Shown here piece after piece: positions 19,566 through 31,548 of a stretch of 64,000 bases of DNA. The notes under the pieces are model-generated. The model did not search any database. It was not told the DNA's origin and saw only the letters and a program-made list of their open reading frames with translations. Source of the DNA: Ancylobacter crimeensis (GTDB lineage: Bacteria > Pseudomonadota > Alphaproteobacteria > Rhizobiales > Xanthobacteraceae); the NCBI RefSeq assembly GCF_023016805.1, contig NZ_JALKCH010000012.1, positions 1 to 64,000 on the forward strand, read 5' to 3'. Position 1 is the first letter of the stretch. Each line of letters starts with the position of its first letter. The position numbers and the translations under genes were made by a program.

Positions 19566-19952
19566 ATGGGTCAACATTTACAGGTCTCGGAGCTGATGCC
19601 GCCCGGGTTTGTTGTCGATGAAGTGATTGACGCGGGTTCCGGCATCCGGATCTGCCTCCGTGCGTCCAGCGCGACGAGTTGTTGCCCGGGATGCGGGGCA
19701 GCCTCGATGCGCGTTCACAGCCGCTATGCCCGGCAACTGGCAGATCTGCCGCTTTCCGGCAGGCCGGTCTATCTCCTTATTCGGGCACGACGCTTTCATT
19801 GCGATGCGGTGCTGTGCCCTCGCCGCATCTTCACGGAGCGCTTCGATAACGAGGCGCTGCTGCCGTGGTCCCGGCGCACATCCCGGCTCGATCAGATCAT
19901 CCACCATCTCGGGCTTGCTTTGGGCGGCCGACCTGCCGCGCACGTTGCGTGA
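19566..19952 (+). pseudogene. ISL3-family transposase, N-terminal fragment
   Basis: 128 residues match the ISL3 zinc-finger/HTH start: CCPGCGAASMRVHSRYARQL and LADLPLSGRPVYLLIRARRF followed by a second Cys cluster. The catalytic DDE part is absent; the frame stops near 19952 and is followed by the response-regulator gene end. It is a truncated IS copy marking the right edge of the scrap region. Confidence 0.85.
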
Positions 19953-20001
19953 AGGCTGATGCCACCACTTCAGCTTGGAGCCGAGCGGGGCCGCCGCGCT
20001 C

Positions 20002-20923
<922 letters not shown>

Positions 20924-20934
<11 letters not shown>

Positions 20935-23900
20935 GGCCGCGCAGTGCCTCCAGCACCGACATGTACCTCTTGAAGTCGAACGCCTCCATGACGTCGCGCA
21001 TTTGGGCGACGAAGGCGCGGTGATCGGGCGAGAGAGCCTCGATCTCGTTCAGCTTGGCCTGGATGCCGCGCACATAGCCGATCTCGCCGAGCTTCATCAG
21101 GTCGTCGATATGGCCGAGCGAGGGCGGGCGACCCATCGGGGCCAACGGCTCGCTGCGTACCGCCGATGGCGCATCCTCGATCCATTCGAGGTCGAGGAGG
21201 GCTTGCATCTTCTCGATGAGAACCCGCAGGTCCACCGGTTTCACCATGTGGTCGTCGTGATGGCCGGCCTGCGTGCCGGCGCCCATCTCGCCGGCATTGG
21301 CCGAGATCATGAGGATGCGCAGCCGGCCGAAGCCTTCATCGCGAAGCTGGCGCGCCACTTCCCAGCCGTCGAGGCGCGGCATCGAGATGTCGAGCAGCAG
21401 GAGGTCGGGATCCCATTGCCGCACCAGGTCGAGCGCCGCGACGCCGTCGCTCGCCGCGATGACGGTGAAGCCGAGCGGCATGAGCAGCTCGTGCATCAGC
21501 TCGCGATGGGCGTCGTCGTCGTCCGCCACCACCACGGTACGGCGCCGGCCCGCATAGCCGCCGATGCGTCGGCTTTCGATCGGCCCCGCCAGCGAAGGAT
21601 GGGCGACCTCCGACAGCATCAACCGCACCCGGAAGGTGGTGCCGGCGCCGGGGGCGGAGGTCAGGGAGATGTCGCCGCCCATGATCTCGGTGAGCAGCCG
21701 GGTGATGGTGAGGCCGAGCCCGATGCCGTTCGTCGTGTAAGTGCCGGCGCGCTCGCCGCGTTCGAAGGGCTCGAAGATCCGGGCATGATCAGGGGAGGGA
21801 ATGCCGATGCCGGTATCCTCCACGGTGAAGTCGGCTACCTGGTTGCGGTAGCTCATCCTCAGCGCCACGCTGCCGGAACTGGTGAACTTGATCGCGTTCG
21901 ACAGCAGGTTGATGAGGATCTGGCGGGTGCGCTTCTCGTCGATTACGACGACGGCCGGCATCAGTTCCGGCCGTGCATGGATGAAGTCGAGCCCCTTCGC
22001 CGTGGCCTGAAGGCGGAACATGTCCACGATCTGGTCGAGGAAGTCGGAGATGCGGACCTCGTCGCGCGACAGATAGAGCCGCCCCGCCTCGATCTTCGAT
22101 ATGTCCAGCAGGCCGTCGATCAGCCCCGACAGGTGTTCGGCCGAGCGGCGCATCACCCGGATCGCGTCGCGCCGGTGCGCGGGGATGGAGGTGTCGCGCT
22201 CCAGCAGTTGGGCATAGCCGAGGATGGCGTTCAGCGGCGTGCGCAACTCGTGGCTGATGCCGACGACATAGCGGCTCTTGGCGAGGTTGGCGGCCTCGGC
22301 CACCTCCTTGGCCTTCTGCAGCTTGGCGTCGGTGCGCTTGTGGGCGGCGATCTCGCGGAACAGCAGCGCGGTCTGCCGCGTGCTTTCCTCCTGGGCCACG
22401 CGCCGGCTTTCCTGCGCGAGGACGAACAGCCACGCGGCGACGCCGGCGATGATGAGCAGGATGAAATAGAGGGTGAACAGCGTCGAGCCGATCACCTCGC
22501 GCTGCGCCGCCGGGCCGAAGGTCGCCTGGAAATAGATCAGCGCGAGGATCGCCCCGATCAGCAAAGCGAGCAGCGAGAGCACGCCGATATAGTGCCCGAT
22601 GCGCGAATTAATGCCCGCCACCATCCAGCCGGGCAGCGTGGCCCGGAGCACCGCGAGGATCTGGTCGGGGAAGCGCGCCTCCTCCTTGCAGCGGTCGTGG
22701 CAGCGCGCGTCGAGCGAGCAGCACAGCGAGCAGATGGGCCCCGAATAGACCGGGCAATGGGCCATGTCTTCCGGCTCGAAGCGATGCTCACAGATGCAGC
22801 ACCGGAGCGTCGCCTTGCCCTGCCAGCTGTGCTGGGCGCGGCGGGCGAGGTAATAGCGCCCGCGCGTGGCGACGGCGATCGCCGGTGCGGTGGTGAAGGA
22901 GACGCCGAGCGCGACGAAGGGCGCGAAGGCCTGGAGGGTCGTGCCGAGCAGGCCGGCGAAGGCGATCATCGCCACCACCGTGCCGGCCGCGACCGCGCCG
23001 ACCCCGACCGGGTTGATGTCGTAGAGATGGGCGCGCTTGAACTCGATGCCCGGCGGGCTGAGGTCCAGCGGCTTGTTGACGACAAGATCGGCCACCAGCG
23101 CCGCGACCCAAGCCACCGCCACGATGGCGTAGAGGCCGAGGATCTGTTCCAGCGCCTTGTAGACGCCGAGCGCCATCAGCAGCAGGGCGATGGTGACGTT
23201 GAAGACCAGCCAGACCACCCGGCCGGGATGCGAATGGGTGAGCCGCGAGAAGAAGTTCGACCAGGCGATCGACCCCGCATAGGAATTCGTCACGTTGATC
23301 TTGAGCTGGGCGAGGATCACGAAGATGCCGGTCAGGACGAGGGCGGCCTTGGGCGGCAGCATGGTTTCGAAGGCGAGCAGATACATCTGCGTCGGCTCGG
23401 CGGCATGGGCGAGGGGCACGCCGTGGCTCAGCGCGAAATAGGCGAGGAAGGAGCCGCCGAGCATCTTCAGGCCGCCGGGGATGATCCAGCCCGGCCCCGC
23501 CGCCAGCAGCGCCGTCCACCAGGCCAGTTCGCGCCTGCGCGCATCCGCGCCCGGAGCCCGACGCGGCAGGAAGCGCAGGAAATCGACCTGCTCTCCGATC
23601 TGCGCCACCAGCGCGAACACCACCGTCGTCGCGGCGCCGAACAGCAGCGGGTCGAAGGCCCCGTCCGGGGAGCCGAAACGGCCCGTGAAGCTGCTCCAGC
23701 CGGAAAGGTCGCCGCCATGCTTCCAGGCGATGAACAGGAACGGCAGGATGTTCAGCGCCACCCACAGCGGCTGGGTCCAGAGTTGGAACCGGCTGATGAA
23801 GGTTATGCCGTGGGTGACGAGGGGAATGACGACCAGCGCGCTGACGAAGTAGCCCGCCATCAGCGGCACGCCGAAGCACATCTCCAGCGCCAGCGCCATG

Positions 23901-24307
23901 ATCGCCGCCTCGATGGCGAAGAACAGATAGGTGAAGGACGCGTAGATCAGCGACGTCAGGGTAGAGCCGATATAGCCGAAGCCGGCGCCGCGGGTCAGCA
24001 GGTCGATGTCGACGCCGAACTTGGCGGCGTAGTAGCTGATCGGCAGGCCGGCGGCGAAGATGATGGCGCACACGGCGAGGATGGCGGCCACCGCGTTCGG
24101 GAAGCCGTAGGCGAGCGTCACCGCGCCGCCGATCGCCTCCAGCGCGAGAAAGGATATGGCGCCCAGCGCCGTGTTGGCCACGCGCAGCGGCGACCAGCGG
24201 CGTGCGCTCTTGGCGGTGAAGCGGAGCGCGTAATCCTCGAGGGTCTCGTTGACCACCCACTGATTGTAGCGCCGGCGGACGCGAATGATCTTCTGTTCGC
24301 CCGCCAT
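20924..24307 (-). CDS. hybrid histidine kinase with NCS1-permease-like sensor
   Basis: This 1127-residue protein contains, in order: an NCS1 (cytosine/purine/allantoin) permease-like membrane part (about 15-480); a Cys/His-rich segment (about 503-540, CCICEHRF...CSLCCSLDARC, ten or so Cys); two further membrane spans (about 570-630); a coiled coil; HisKA with His in GISHELRTPLNAILGY (about His686); an HATPase with DTGIGIP and GIGLGLTI; and a receiver domain with Asp in LLLLDISMPRLDGWE. The ATG at 24307 precedes MAGEQKIIRVRRRYNQW. It is divergent from the urt/fmd-like transporter genes. I infer that the permease part senses a transported amide, urea or purine-like ligand. Confidence 0.92.
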
Positions 24308-24682
24308 GCGTGGCTGCTCCCGTACCGGATCCCTCTGCACCACCCCGACGCCTGCCACATGCCCGCGCCCGCCGGGACGGCCCGAAGGCCGATCTCCGCA
24401 ACGCGCCGCAACAAAACCCTCGCTGCCCCGCCGCAGCATGAAGACTGTTTGCCGACTTCACGCCGAATGCAAGGAACGTACAAGAAAAATCGAGTTCAAG
24501 TCCTTTATCTGCCTTGATCGTTTGCCGCTTGCCAAAAAATGCGGCAGTCGATGGCTCCGGTTATAACTGTCGGGATGATCGCGCGCGCGAGCACAACTCG
24601 ACGATAGCTACACTGTCCGCCGTCGCGCGGCGCGCAGCATCCCCATCGAAACCTACTGTGCGATCGCCGCTGGCGAATCTCT

Positions 24683-24700
24683 ATACGTCAATCGACGTAT
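24683..24700. promoter_or_regulatory. candidate response-regulator operator
   Basis: The perfect inverted repeat ATACGTC-AATC-GACGTAT lies 105 bp upstream of the transporter's first gene, in the 497-bp gap between it and the divergent kinase. Its short, symmetric arms fit a dimeric NarL/LuxR-type regulator such as the one encoded at 20002. The rest of the gap (24308-24682) holds no gene that I can support. Confidence 0.45.
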
Positions 24701-24804
24701 TGCTGCGACGCAGCGACATCCGCACGATCATCCCCAACGCCGGAAAGGTGCAGCCAAAATCAAGAACCTGTCTTGGCCACGTCAAACCCGTGGAGGGGGA
24801 TGTC

Positions 24805-26088
24805 ATGTCTTCGAACGATGATTTTCCGAAAAAGTTTTCCTCTACCCGTCGTACGTTCATCCAGGGAATGTCGCTCCTGCCCGCGGCGTCTCTGCTTGGA
24901 ACGACATCGCTGTTCCCGCGCATGGCGCTGGCCGATACGCCGCCGACCGCGCAGGTGAACACCACCGGTCTTGCGGTGACGGACAGCGAGGTCACGGTCG
25001 GCATCCTGCATTCCGTGACCGGCACCATGGCGATCTCGGAGACCGGCTCGGTGCAGGCCGAGAAGCTGGCGATCGACCAGATCAACGCCAGCGGCGGCGT
25101 GCTCGGCCGCAAGATCAAGTTCATCCAGGAAGACGGCGCCTCCGACTGGCCGACCTTCGCCGAGAAGGCGAAGAAGCTGCTGGTCAACGACAAGTGCGCC
25201 TCGGTGTTCGGCTGCTGGACGTCGGCCTCGCGCAAGGCGGTTCTGCCGGTGTTCGAACAGTATAACGGCATGCTCTACTACCCGACCTTCTATGAAGGGC
25301 TGGAGCAGTCCAAGAACGTGATCTATACCGGACAGGAAGCGACGCAGCAGATCATCGCCGGCCTCAACTGGGTGAACAAGACCAAGGGCGCCAAGACGTT
25401 CTACCTGCTCGGGTCGGACTATATCTGGCCGCGTACCTCCAACAAGATCGCGCGGAAGCACATCGAGAACTTCATGGAGGGGACGAGCGTCGTCGGCGAG
25501 GAATATTTCCCGCTCGGCCACACCCAGTTCAACTCGGTGATCAACAAGATCAAGCTGAAGAAGCCGGACGTGATCTACGCCATCATCGTCGGCGGGTCGA
25601 ACGTCGCCTTCTACAAGCAGCTCAAGGCCGCCGGCATCGACCTTTCCAAGCAGACGCTGCTGACGATCTCCGTCACGGAAGACGAGATCGACGGCATCGG
25701 CGGCGAGAACATCGCCGGCGCCTATAGCTGCATGAAGTACTTCCAGTCGCTCGACAATCCGAACAACAAGGAATTCGTCGCCGCCTTCAAGAAGATGTGG
25801 GGCGAGAAGACGGTGATTGGCGACGTGACGCAGGCCGCCTATCTCGGCCCGTGGCTGTGGAAGATGGCGGTCGAGAAGGCCGGCTCCTTCGACATCGACA
25901 AGATCGCCGAGGCCTCGCCCGGCATCGAGTTCACCAAGGCGCCCGAGGGCTACGTCAAGATCCACCCGAACCACCATCTGTGGTCGCGCACGCGGGTCGG
26001 CATGGCGCAGACCGACGGCCAGTTCAAGGTCGTGTTCGAGACGCCCGACCTGATCGAGCCGAACCCCTTCCCGAAGGGCTACCAGTGA
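24805..26088 (+). CDS. urtA: urea/short-chain amide ABC transporter substrate-binding protein
   Basis: This 427-residue periplasmic binding protein of the UrtA/FmdD/AmiC group begins with a twin-arginine-like leader (STRRTFIQGMSLLPAASLLG). The mature part contains VTVGILHSVTGTMAISE (about 62-78), CASVFGCWTSASRKAVLPVF and GEEYFPLGHTQFNSVI, all typical of urea/amide binders. GGAGGGGG precedes the ATG at 24805. It is first in the operon, followed by a strong hairpin that may favour its higher expression. Confidence 0.93.
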   Translation: MSSNDDFPKKFSSTRRTFIQGMSLLPAASLLGTTSLFPRMALADTPPTAQVNTTGLAVTDSEVTVGILHSVTGTMAISETGSVQAEKLAIDQINASGGVLGRKIKFIQEDGASDWPTFAEKAKKLLVNDKCASVFGCWTSASRKAVLPVFEQYNGMLYYPTFYEGLEQSKNVIYTGQEATQQIIAGLNWVNKTKGAKTFYLLGSDYIWPRTSNKIARKHIENFMEGTSVVGEEYFPLGHTQFNSVINKIKLKKPDVIYAIIVGGSNVAFYKQLKAAGIDLSKQTLLTISVTEDEIDGIGGENIAGAYSCMKYFQSLDNPNNKEFVAAFKKMWGEKTVIGDVTQAAYLGPWLWKMAVEKAGSFDIDKIAEASPGIEFTKAPEGYVKIHPNHHLWSRTRVGMAQTDGQFKVVFETPDLIEPNPFPKGYQ

Positions 26089-26108
26089 TCCGAAGGCCCT
26101 TGGCCGGA

Positions 26109-26149
26109 CGTTCCGCCGGCCGCGACATCGCGCGCGGCCGGCGGGAACG
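26109..26149 (+). promoter_or_regulatory. strong intra-operon stem-loop after urtA
   Basis: cgttccgccggccgcg pairs with cgcggccggcgggaacg, a stem of 16 bp with a single bulge and a short loop. No T-run follows. Between a binding-protein gene and its permease gene, such structures commonly stabilise the upstream mRNA or reduce read-through, giving more binding protein than membrane components. Confidence 0.6.
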
Positions 26150-26232
26150 CTCGTCTTCGAGGCGCGGCCGGCCGCGGCCGCGGGAGTGACACGGGTGCGG
26201 GCATCAGCGCCGGGGCACCAGGGGGATCCATC

Positions 26233-27159
26233 ATGTTCTCAGACTATTCGCTGACCGAACTCGGCTCGATCTTCGTGATGCAGGGTTTCGCCGGCCTGAT
26301 CCTGTTCTCGGTCTTCCTGCTGATGGCGCTCGGACTGGCCATCATCTTCGGGCAGATGGGCGTGATCAACATGGCCCATGGCGAGTTCATGATCCTCGGT
26401 GCCTATGTCACCTATTTCACCTCGCAGTTCTTTCTCAACTATCTGCCGTCGCTGTTCGGCATCTATTTCTTCATCGCCATGATCCTCGCCTTCATCGCCT
26501 CCGGGGCGCTGGGAATGGCGGTGGAATGGCTGATGATCCGGCACCTCTACAAGCGCCCGCTCGACACGCTGCTCGCCACCTGGGGCCTCAGCCTCATCCT
26601 GCAGCAGGTCTACCGCTCGGTCTTCGGCCCGCGCGAGGTGGGCGTGGAGCTGCCGGGCTGGATGATGGGCTCGCTCAATCTCACCGACGCCATCGAGGTG
26701 CAGATCAACGGCCTGTTCGTGATGGGGCTGACGATCGCCATCACCATCGCCGTCGCGCTGCTGATGTACCGGTCGAGCTGGGGCAAGCAGGTGCGCGCGG
26801 TGGTGCAGAACCGCACCATGGCCGGCGCGGTGGGCATCAACACCGAGCGCGTGGACCGGCTCACCTTCGGGCTCGGCTGCGGCATCGCCGGCGTGGCCGG
26901 CTCGGCCTTCACCATGATCGGCTCCACCGGCCCGACCGCCGGGCAGCTCTACATCGTGGACACGTTCCTCGTCGTGGTCTTCGGCGGCGCGCAGAGCCTG
27001 ATCGGCACCATCGCCTCGGCCTTCACCATCTCGCAGGCGCAGTCGACCATGGAATTCTTCCTGTCGGGCTCCATGGCCAAGGTCCTCACCCTGCTCGGCG
27101 TCATCATCATCCTGATGCTCCGGCCGCAGGGCCTGTTCGTGATCAAGGTCCGGCGCTGA
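26233..27159 (+). CDS. urtB: urea/amide ABC transporter permease UrtB-type
   Basis: This 308-residue branched-chain-type (LivH) permease has MALGLAIIFGQMGVINMAHGEF (about 31-52, read in parts), the LivH signature, and multiple membrane spans to the end RPQGLFVIKVRR. It lacks the long N-terminal extension seen in some UrtB proteins. It partners with the gene 10 bp downstream to form the membrane channel. Confidence 0.93.
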   Translation: MFSDYSLTELGSIFVMQGFAGLILFSVFLLMALGLAIIFGQMGVINMAHGEFMILGAYVTYFTSQFFLNYLPSLFGIYFFIAMILAFIASGALGMAVEWLMIRHLYKRPLDTLLATWGLSLILQQVYRSVFGPREVGVELPGWMMGSLNLTDAIEVQINGLFVMGLTIAITIAVALLMYRSSWGKQVRAVVQNRTMAGAVGINTERVDRLTFGLGCGIAGVAGSAFTMIGSTGPTAGQLYIVDTFLVVVFGGAQSLIGTIASAFTISQAQSTMEFFLSGSMAKVLTLLGVIIILMLRPQGLFVIKVRR

Positions 27160-27169
27160 GGAGGCCCCC

Positions 27170-28300
27170 ATGACCCATATCGGCCGCTCCTTCTTCCTGG
27201 CCCGCAAGGACGTCGTCGGCATCGTGGTGCTGGCCATCCTGCTCGTCGTCGTCCTGCCGCTGACGCTGGACAGCTTCCGCCTCCAGTTCGTCGGCAAATA
27301 TCTGACCTACGCCTTCGTCGCCCTCGGGCTAGTGCTCTGCTGGGGCTATGCCGGGATCCTGTCGCTCGGGCAGGGGGTGTTCTTCGGCCTCGGCGGCTAT
27401 TGCATGGCGATGTATCTCAAGCTGGAAGCCTCCAGCGTCGAGAACACCAAGATCCAGTCGACGCCCGGCATCCCGGACTTCATGGACTGGAACCAGATCA
27501 CCGAGCTGCCCTTCTTCTGGAAGCCGTTCCACAGCTTTCCGCTGACCCTCGTCGCCATCGTCGCGGTGCCGGCCCTGTTCGCCTTCATCATCGGCTTCGC
27601 GATGTTCAAGCGGCGGGTCGGCGGCGTCTATTTCGCCATCATCACCCAGGCGATCGCGGCGGTGCTGACGATCCTGATCGTCGGCCAGCAGGGTTATACC
27701 GGCGGCATCAACGGCATCACCGACCTGCGCACGCTGCACGGCTGGGACATCCGCACCGACGCCGCCAAGACGGTGCTCTACTTCGTCTGCGTCGCCCTGC
27801 TGTTCGCCTGCATCCTGCTCGCCTATTACGTGAAGTCCTCCAAGCTCGGCCGCATCCTCGTCGCCATGCGCGACAAGGAGGACCGGGTCCGCTTCTCGGG
27901 CTACGACGTCGCGAACTTCAAGGTGTTCGTCTTCTGTCTGGCGGCCGCGCTCTCCGCGATCGGCGGGGCCATGTTCACGCTCCAGGTCGGTTTCATGTCG
28001 CCCTCCTTCGTCGGCATCGTGCCCTCGATCGAGATGGTGATCTATTGCGCCGTCGGCGGCCGGCTCTCGATCCTCGGCGCGGTGTACGGGACGCTGCTGG
28101 TCAACTGGGCCAAGACCTCCTTCTCCGAAAGCTTTCCCGAACTCTGGCTGCTCGGCCTCGGCGGGCTCTTCATCGCCGTGGTGCTCGCCTTCCCGAACGG
28201 CCTGGCCGGCATCTGGCAGACCTATGTGGCGCCGCGCCTCGGCTTCCTGTCCGGCACCAAGCCGACGGATCCCGGCGCCGCGCCCGTGGCCGCGGAATGA
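27170..28300 (+). CDS. urtC: urea/amide ABC transporter permease UrtC-type
   Basis: This 376-residue LivM-type permease has CWGYAGILSLGQGVFFGLGG (about 57-76) and GYTGGINGITDL (about 177-188), the latter typical for the urea/amide branch. About eight to ten hydrophobic segments are visible. Gap to urtB 10 bp; 14 bp to the ATPase gene. Confidence 0.94.
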   Translation: MTHIGRSFFLARKDVVGIVVLAILLVVVLPLTLDSFRLQFVGKYLTYAFVALGLVLCWGYAGILSLGQGVFFGLGGYCMAMYLKLEASSVENTKIQSTPGIPDFMDWNQITELPFFWKPFHSFPLTLVAIVAVPALFAFIIGFAMFKRRVGGVYFAIITQAIAAVLTILIVGQQGYTGGINGITDLRTLHGWDIRTDAAKTVLYFVCVALLFACILLAYYVKSSKLGRILVAMRDKEDRVRFSGYDVANFKVFVFCLAAALSAIGGAMFTLQVGFMSPSFVGIVPSIEMVIYCAVGGRLSILGAVYGTLLVNWAKTSFSESFPELWLLGLGGLFIAVVLAFPNGLAGIWQTYVAPRLGFLSGTKPTDPGAAPVAAE

Positions 28301-28314
28301 GGGAGGGCACGCAG

Positions 28315-29082
<768 letters not shown>

Positions 29083-29094
29083 GGGAGGACGCGC

Positions 29095-29784
29095 ATGCTC
29101 GACGTCTCACGCCTCGTCGTCTCCTACGGCCAGAGCGAAGTCCTGCACGGGCTGGACTTCACCGTCGCGCCGAACGAGATCGTCGCCATCATGGGCCGCA
29201 ACGGCATGGGCAAGACCACGCTCATGAAGTCGCTCATGGGCATCGTCCCGACCCGCAGCGGCGCGGTCGCCATCGACGGCACCGATGTCACGGCGCTCAG
29301 GAGCTATGAGCGGGTCGCCCGCGGAATCGCCTATGTGCCGCAGGGCCGCATGATCTTCCCCACCATGACGGTGAAGGAGAACATCGAGACCGGCCTCATC
29401 GTCCATGGCGGCCGGAGCGTGCCGGGCGATCTCTACGAGCTGTTCCCGGTGCTGCTGGAGATGAAGGGGCGGCGCGGCGGCAACCTCTCCGGCGGCCAGC
29501 AGCAGCAGTTGGCCATCGCCCGCGCCCTCGCGACGCGGCCCAAGGTGCTGCTGCTCGACGAGCCGACCGAGGGCATCCAGCCCTCCATCATCCGCGAGAT
29601 GGCGCGCACGCTCAGGCGCATCCGCGACGAGCGCGGCCTGTCCATCGTCGTCTCCGAGCAGGTGCTGTCCTTCGCGCTCGACATCGCCGACCGGGTGCTG
29701 GTCATCGAGAACGGCGAGATCGTCCACGAGAGCCCGCGCGCCGCGATCGACGAGGCGCGGGTCGCCCGCTTCCTGTCCGTCTGA
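29095..29784 (+). CDS. urtE: urea/amide ABC transporter ATPase UrtE-type
   Basis: This 229-residue LivF-type ATPase has Walker A GRNGMGKTTLMKSLMG (about 33-48), signature LSGGQQQQLAIARALAT, Walker B VLLLDEPTEGIQPSII. The GIQPSI variant after Walker B is usual for the UrtE/FmdF branch. It completes the five-gene transporter, with fmdA 70 bp downstream. Confidence 0.95.
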   Translation: MLDVSRLVVSYGQSEVLHGLDFTVAPNEIVAIMGRNGMGKTTLMKSLMGIVPTRSGAVAIDGTDVTALRSYERVARGIAYVPQGRMIFPTMTVKENIETGLIVHGGRSVPGDLYELFPVLLEMKGRRGGNLSGGQQQQLAIARALATRPKVLLLDEPTEGIQPSIIREMARTLRRIRDERGLSIVVSEQVLSFALDIADRVLVIENGEIVHESPRAAIDEARVARFLSV

Positions 29785-29854
29785 CGTCACCGGCCCGCGC
29801 GGGCCGGCCGCACCGACACCAACCATACGAAGTCCAAGGGGAACGGAGTTCGCC

Positions 29855-31093
29855 ATGCCTGAAACACTCATCTCGGTCGACCTGTCGAAGCCCGCCACCG
29901 AAAACGAGTTCCTGCACAATCGCTGGCATCCCGACATCCCGATCGCCACCTGGGTCGAGCCGGGTGCCGACTTCATCGTCGAGACGGTCGACTGGACCGG
30001 CGGCGCCATCAAAAACAACGATTCCGCCGACGACATCCGCGACGTCGACCTGTCCACCGTGCATTATCTCTCGGGCCCGATCGGGGTGAAGGGGGCGGTG
30101 CCGGGCGACCTGCTGGTGGTCGACATCCTCGACGCCGGCACGCTGAAGGGCCACGAATGGGGCTTCAACGGCTTCTTCTCGAAGAAGAACGGCGGCGGCT
30201 TCCTTACCGACCACTTCCCGCTCGCCCAGAAGTCGATCTGGCACTATGAGGGCATGTTCACCCGCTCGCGCCACGTGCCGGGCGTCGGCTTCGCCGGGCT
30301 GATCCATCCCGGCCTGATCGGCACGCTGCCCAGCCAGTCGCTGCTCGACACCTGGAATGCGCGCGAGCAGGCGCTGATCGACACCAACCCGACCCGCGTG
30401 CCGCCGCTCGCCAATCCGCCCGCCCCCAAGACCGCCCATCTCGGCAAGCTGGCCAAGGGCGGCGACGCCTTCGCCAAGGTCGCGGCCGAGGGCGCGCGCA
30501 CCGTGCCGCCGCGCGAGCATGGCGGCAATTGCGACATCAAGGATCTGTCGCGCGGCTCGAAGATCTATTTCCCCGTCTATGTCGACGGGGCCGGCCTTTC
30601 CATGGGCGACATGCACTTCTCGCAGGGCGACGGCGAGATCACCTTCTGCGGCGCCATCGAGATGTTCGGCGCGTGGCTGCACATCAAGGTGGACCTCATC
30701 AAGGACGGCATGGCGAAATACGGGATCAAGAACCCGATCTTCAAGCCCTCGCCGATCACGCCGAACTACAAGGACTACCTGATCTTCGAGGGCATCTCGG
30801 TCGACGAGGAGGGCAAGCAGTACTATCTCGACGCCAATGTCGCCTATCGGCAGGCCTGCCTGAACGCCATCGAATACCTCAAGAAGTTCGGCTATTCGGG
30901 CGCGCAGGCGCACTCCATCCTCGGCGTCGCCCCCGTCCAGGGGCACTTCTCCGGCGTGGTCGACATCCCCAATTCCTGCGCGACGCTGTGGCTGCCGACG
31001 GAGATCTTCGATTTCGACATCAAGCCCTGCGCCGCGGGTCCGCAGAAATTCATCGACGGTTCCGTCGACATGCCGCTTTCGCCGGACCTCTGA
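29855..31093 (+). CDS. fmdA: formamidase FmdA
   Basis: This 412-residue cytosolic acetamidase/formamidase-family enzyme hydrolyses formamide to formate and ammonia. The start MPETLISVDLSKPATENEFL and the segments VHYLSGPIGVKGAVPGDLLVVD, HPGLIGTLPS and YVDGAGLSMGDMHFSQGDGE (read in parts) are typical of FmdA of Methylophilus type. AAGGGGAACGGAG precedes the ATG. The order transporter, fmdA, fmdB mirrors the known fmd operon, so the transporter likely imports short amides or urea. Confidence 0.95.
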   Translation: MPETLISVDLSKPATENEFLHNRWHPDIPIATWVEPGADFIVETVDWTGGAIKNNDSADDIRDVDLSTVHYLSGPIGVKGAVPGDLLVVDILDAGTLKGHEWGFNGFFSKKNGGGFLTDHFPLAQKSIWHYEGMFTRSRHVPGVGFAGLIHPGLIGTLPSQSLLDTWNAREQALIDTNPTRVPPLANPPAPKTAHLGKLAKGGDAFAKVAAEGARTVPPREHGGNCDIKDLSRGSKIYFPVYVDGAGLSMGDMHFSQGDGEITFCGAIEMFGAWLHIKVDLIKDGMAKYGIKNPIFKPSPITPNYKDYLIFEGISVDEEGKQYYLDANVAYRQACLNAIEYLKKFGYSGAQAHSILGVAPVQGHFSGVVDIPNSCATLWLPTEIFDFDIKPCAAGPQKFIDGSVDMPLSPDL

Positions 31094-31166
31094 CCCCCTG
31101 CAAACGTCCGGCGGCGGGACCGGTATCGCCGGTCCCGCTTTCGCGCATCCCGCGTGGAGAGATCCG

Positions 31167-31529
31167 ATGCCCGTCTATGAATATCTGTGCGACACCTGCG
31201 GCGACTTCACCGCGCTGCGGCCGATGAGCGAATACCAGGCCCCGCAGCCCTGCCCCGATTGCGGCGCATCCGCCCCGCGCGTCCTGCTCACTGCGCCGCA
31301 TTTCTCGGCGATGTCCCGCGCGAGCTTCACCGCGCACGCCACCAACGAACAGGCGCGCCACGCGCCCCTCTCGACGGACGAGTACCGGGCGAAACAGGAG
31401 CGGCAGAAGCACGCCGCGGGCTGTTCCTGCTGTTCGGGCGGCATGAAGACCAAGAAGAGCCGGACCGCCTCCTCGCCGTCCGGCGCGAAGAGCTTCCCCT
31501 CCGCCCGGCCCTGGATGATCTCGCACTGA
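31167..31529 (+). CDS. fmdB: FmdB family zinc-ribbon protein
   Basis: This 120-residue protein begins MPVYEYLCDTCGDFTAL and has a second Cys pair in PCPDCGAS, the FmdB/CxxC_CxxC_SSSS zinc-ribbon pattern. Named as a regulator of formamidase in Methylophilus; the mode of action is unproven. The tail has a further CSCCSGG cluster. It ends 20 bp from the convergent amidase-fusion gene. Confidence 0.9.
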   Translation: MPVYEYLCDTCGDFTALRPMSEYQAPQPCPDCGASAPRVLLTAPHFSAMSRASFTAHATNEQARHAPLSTDEYRAKQERQKHAAGCSCCSGGMKTKKSRTASSPSGAKSFPSARPWMISH

Positions 31530-31548
31530 CGGGCGCGCGCGGCCCCGG

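Noticed and set aside
29789..29806. GC hairpin after urtE considered as terminator
   Set aside because: No T-run, and fmdA follows in the same direction within 70 bp.
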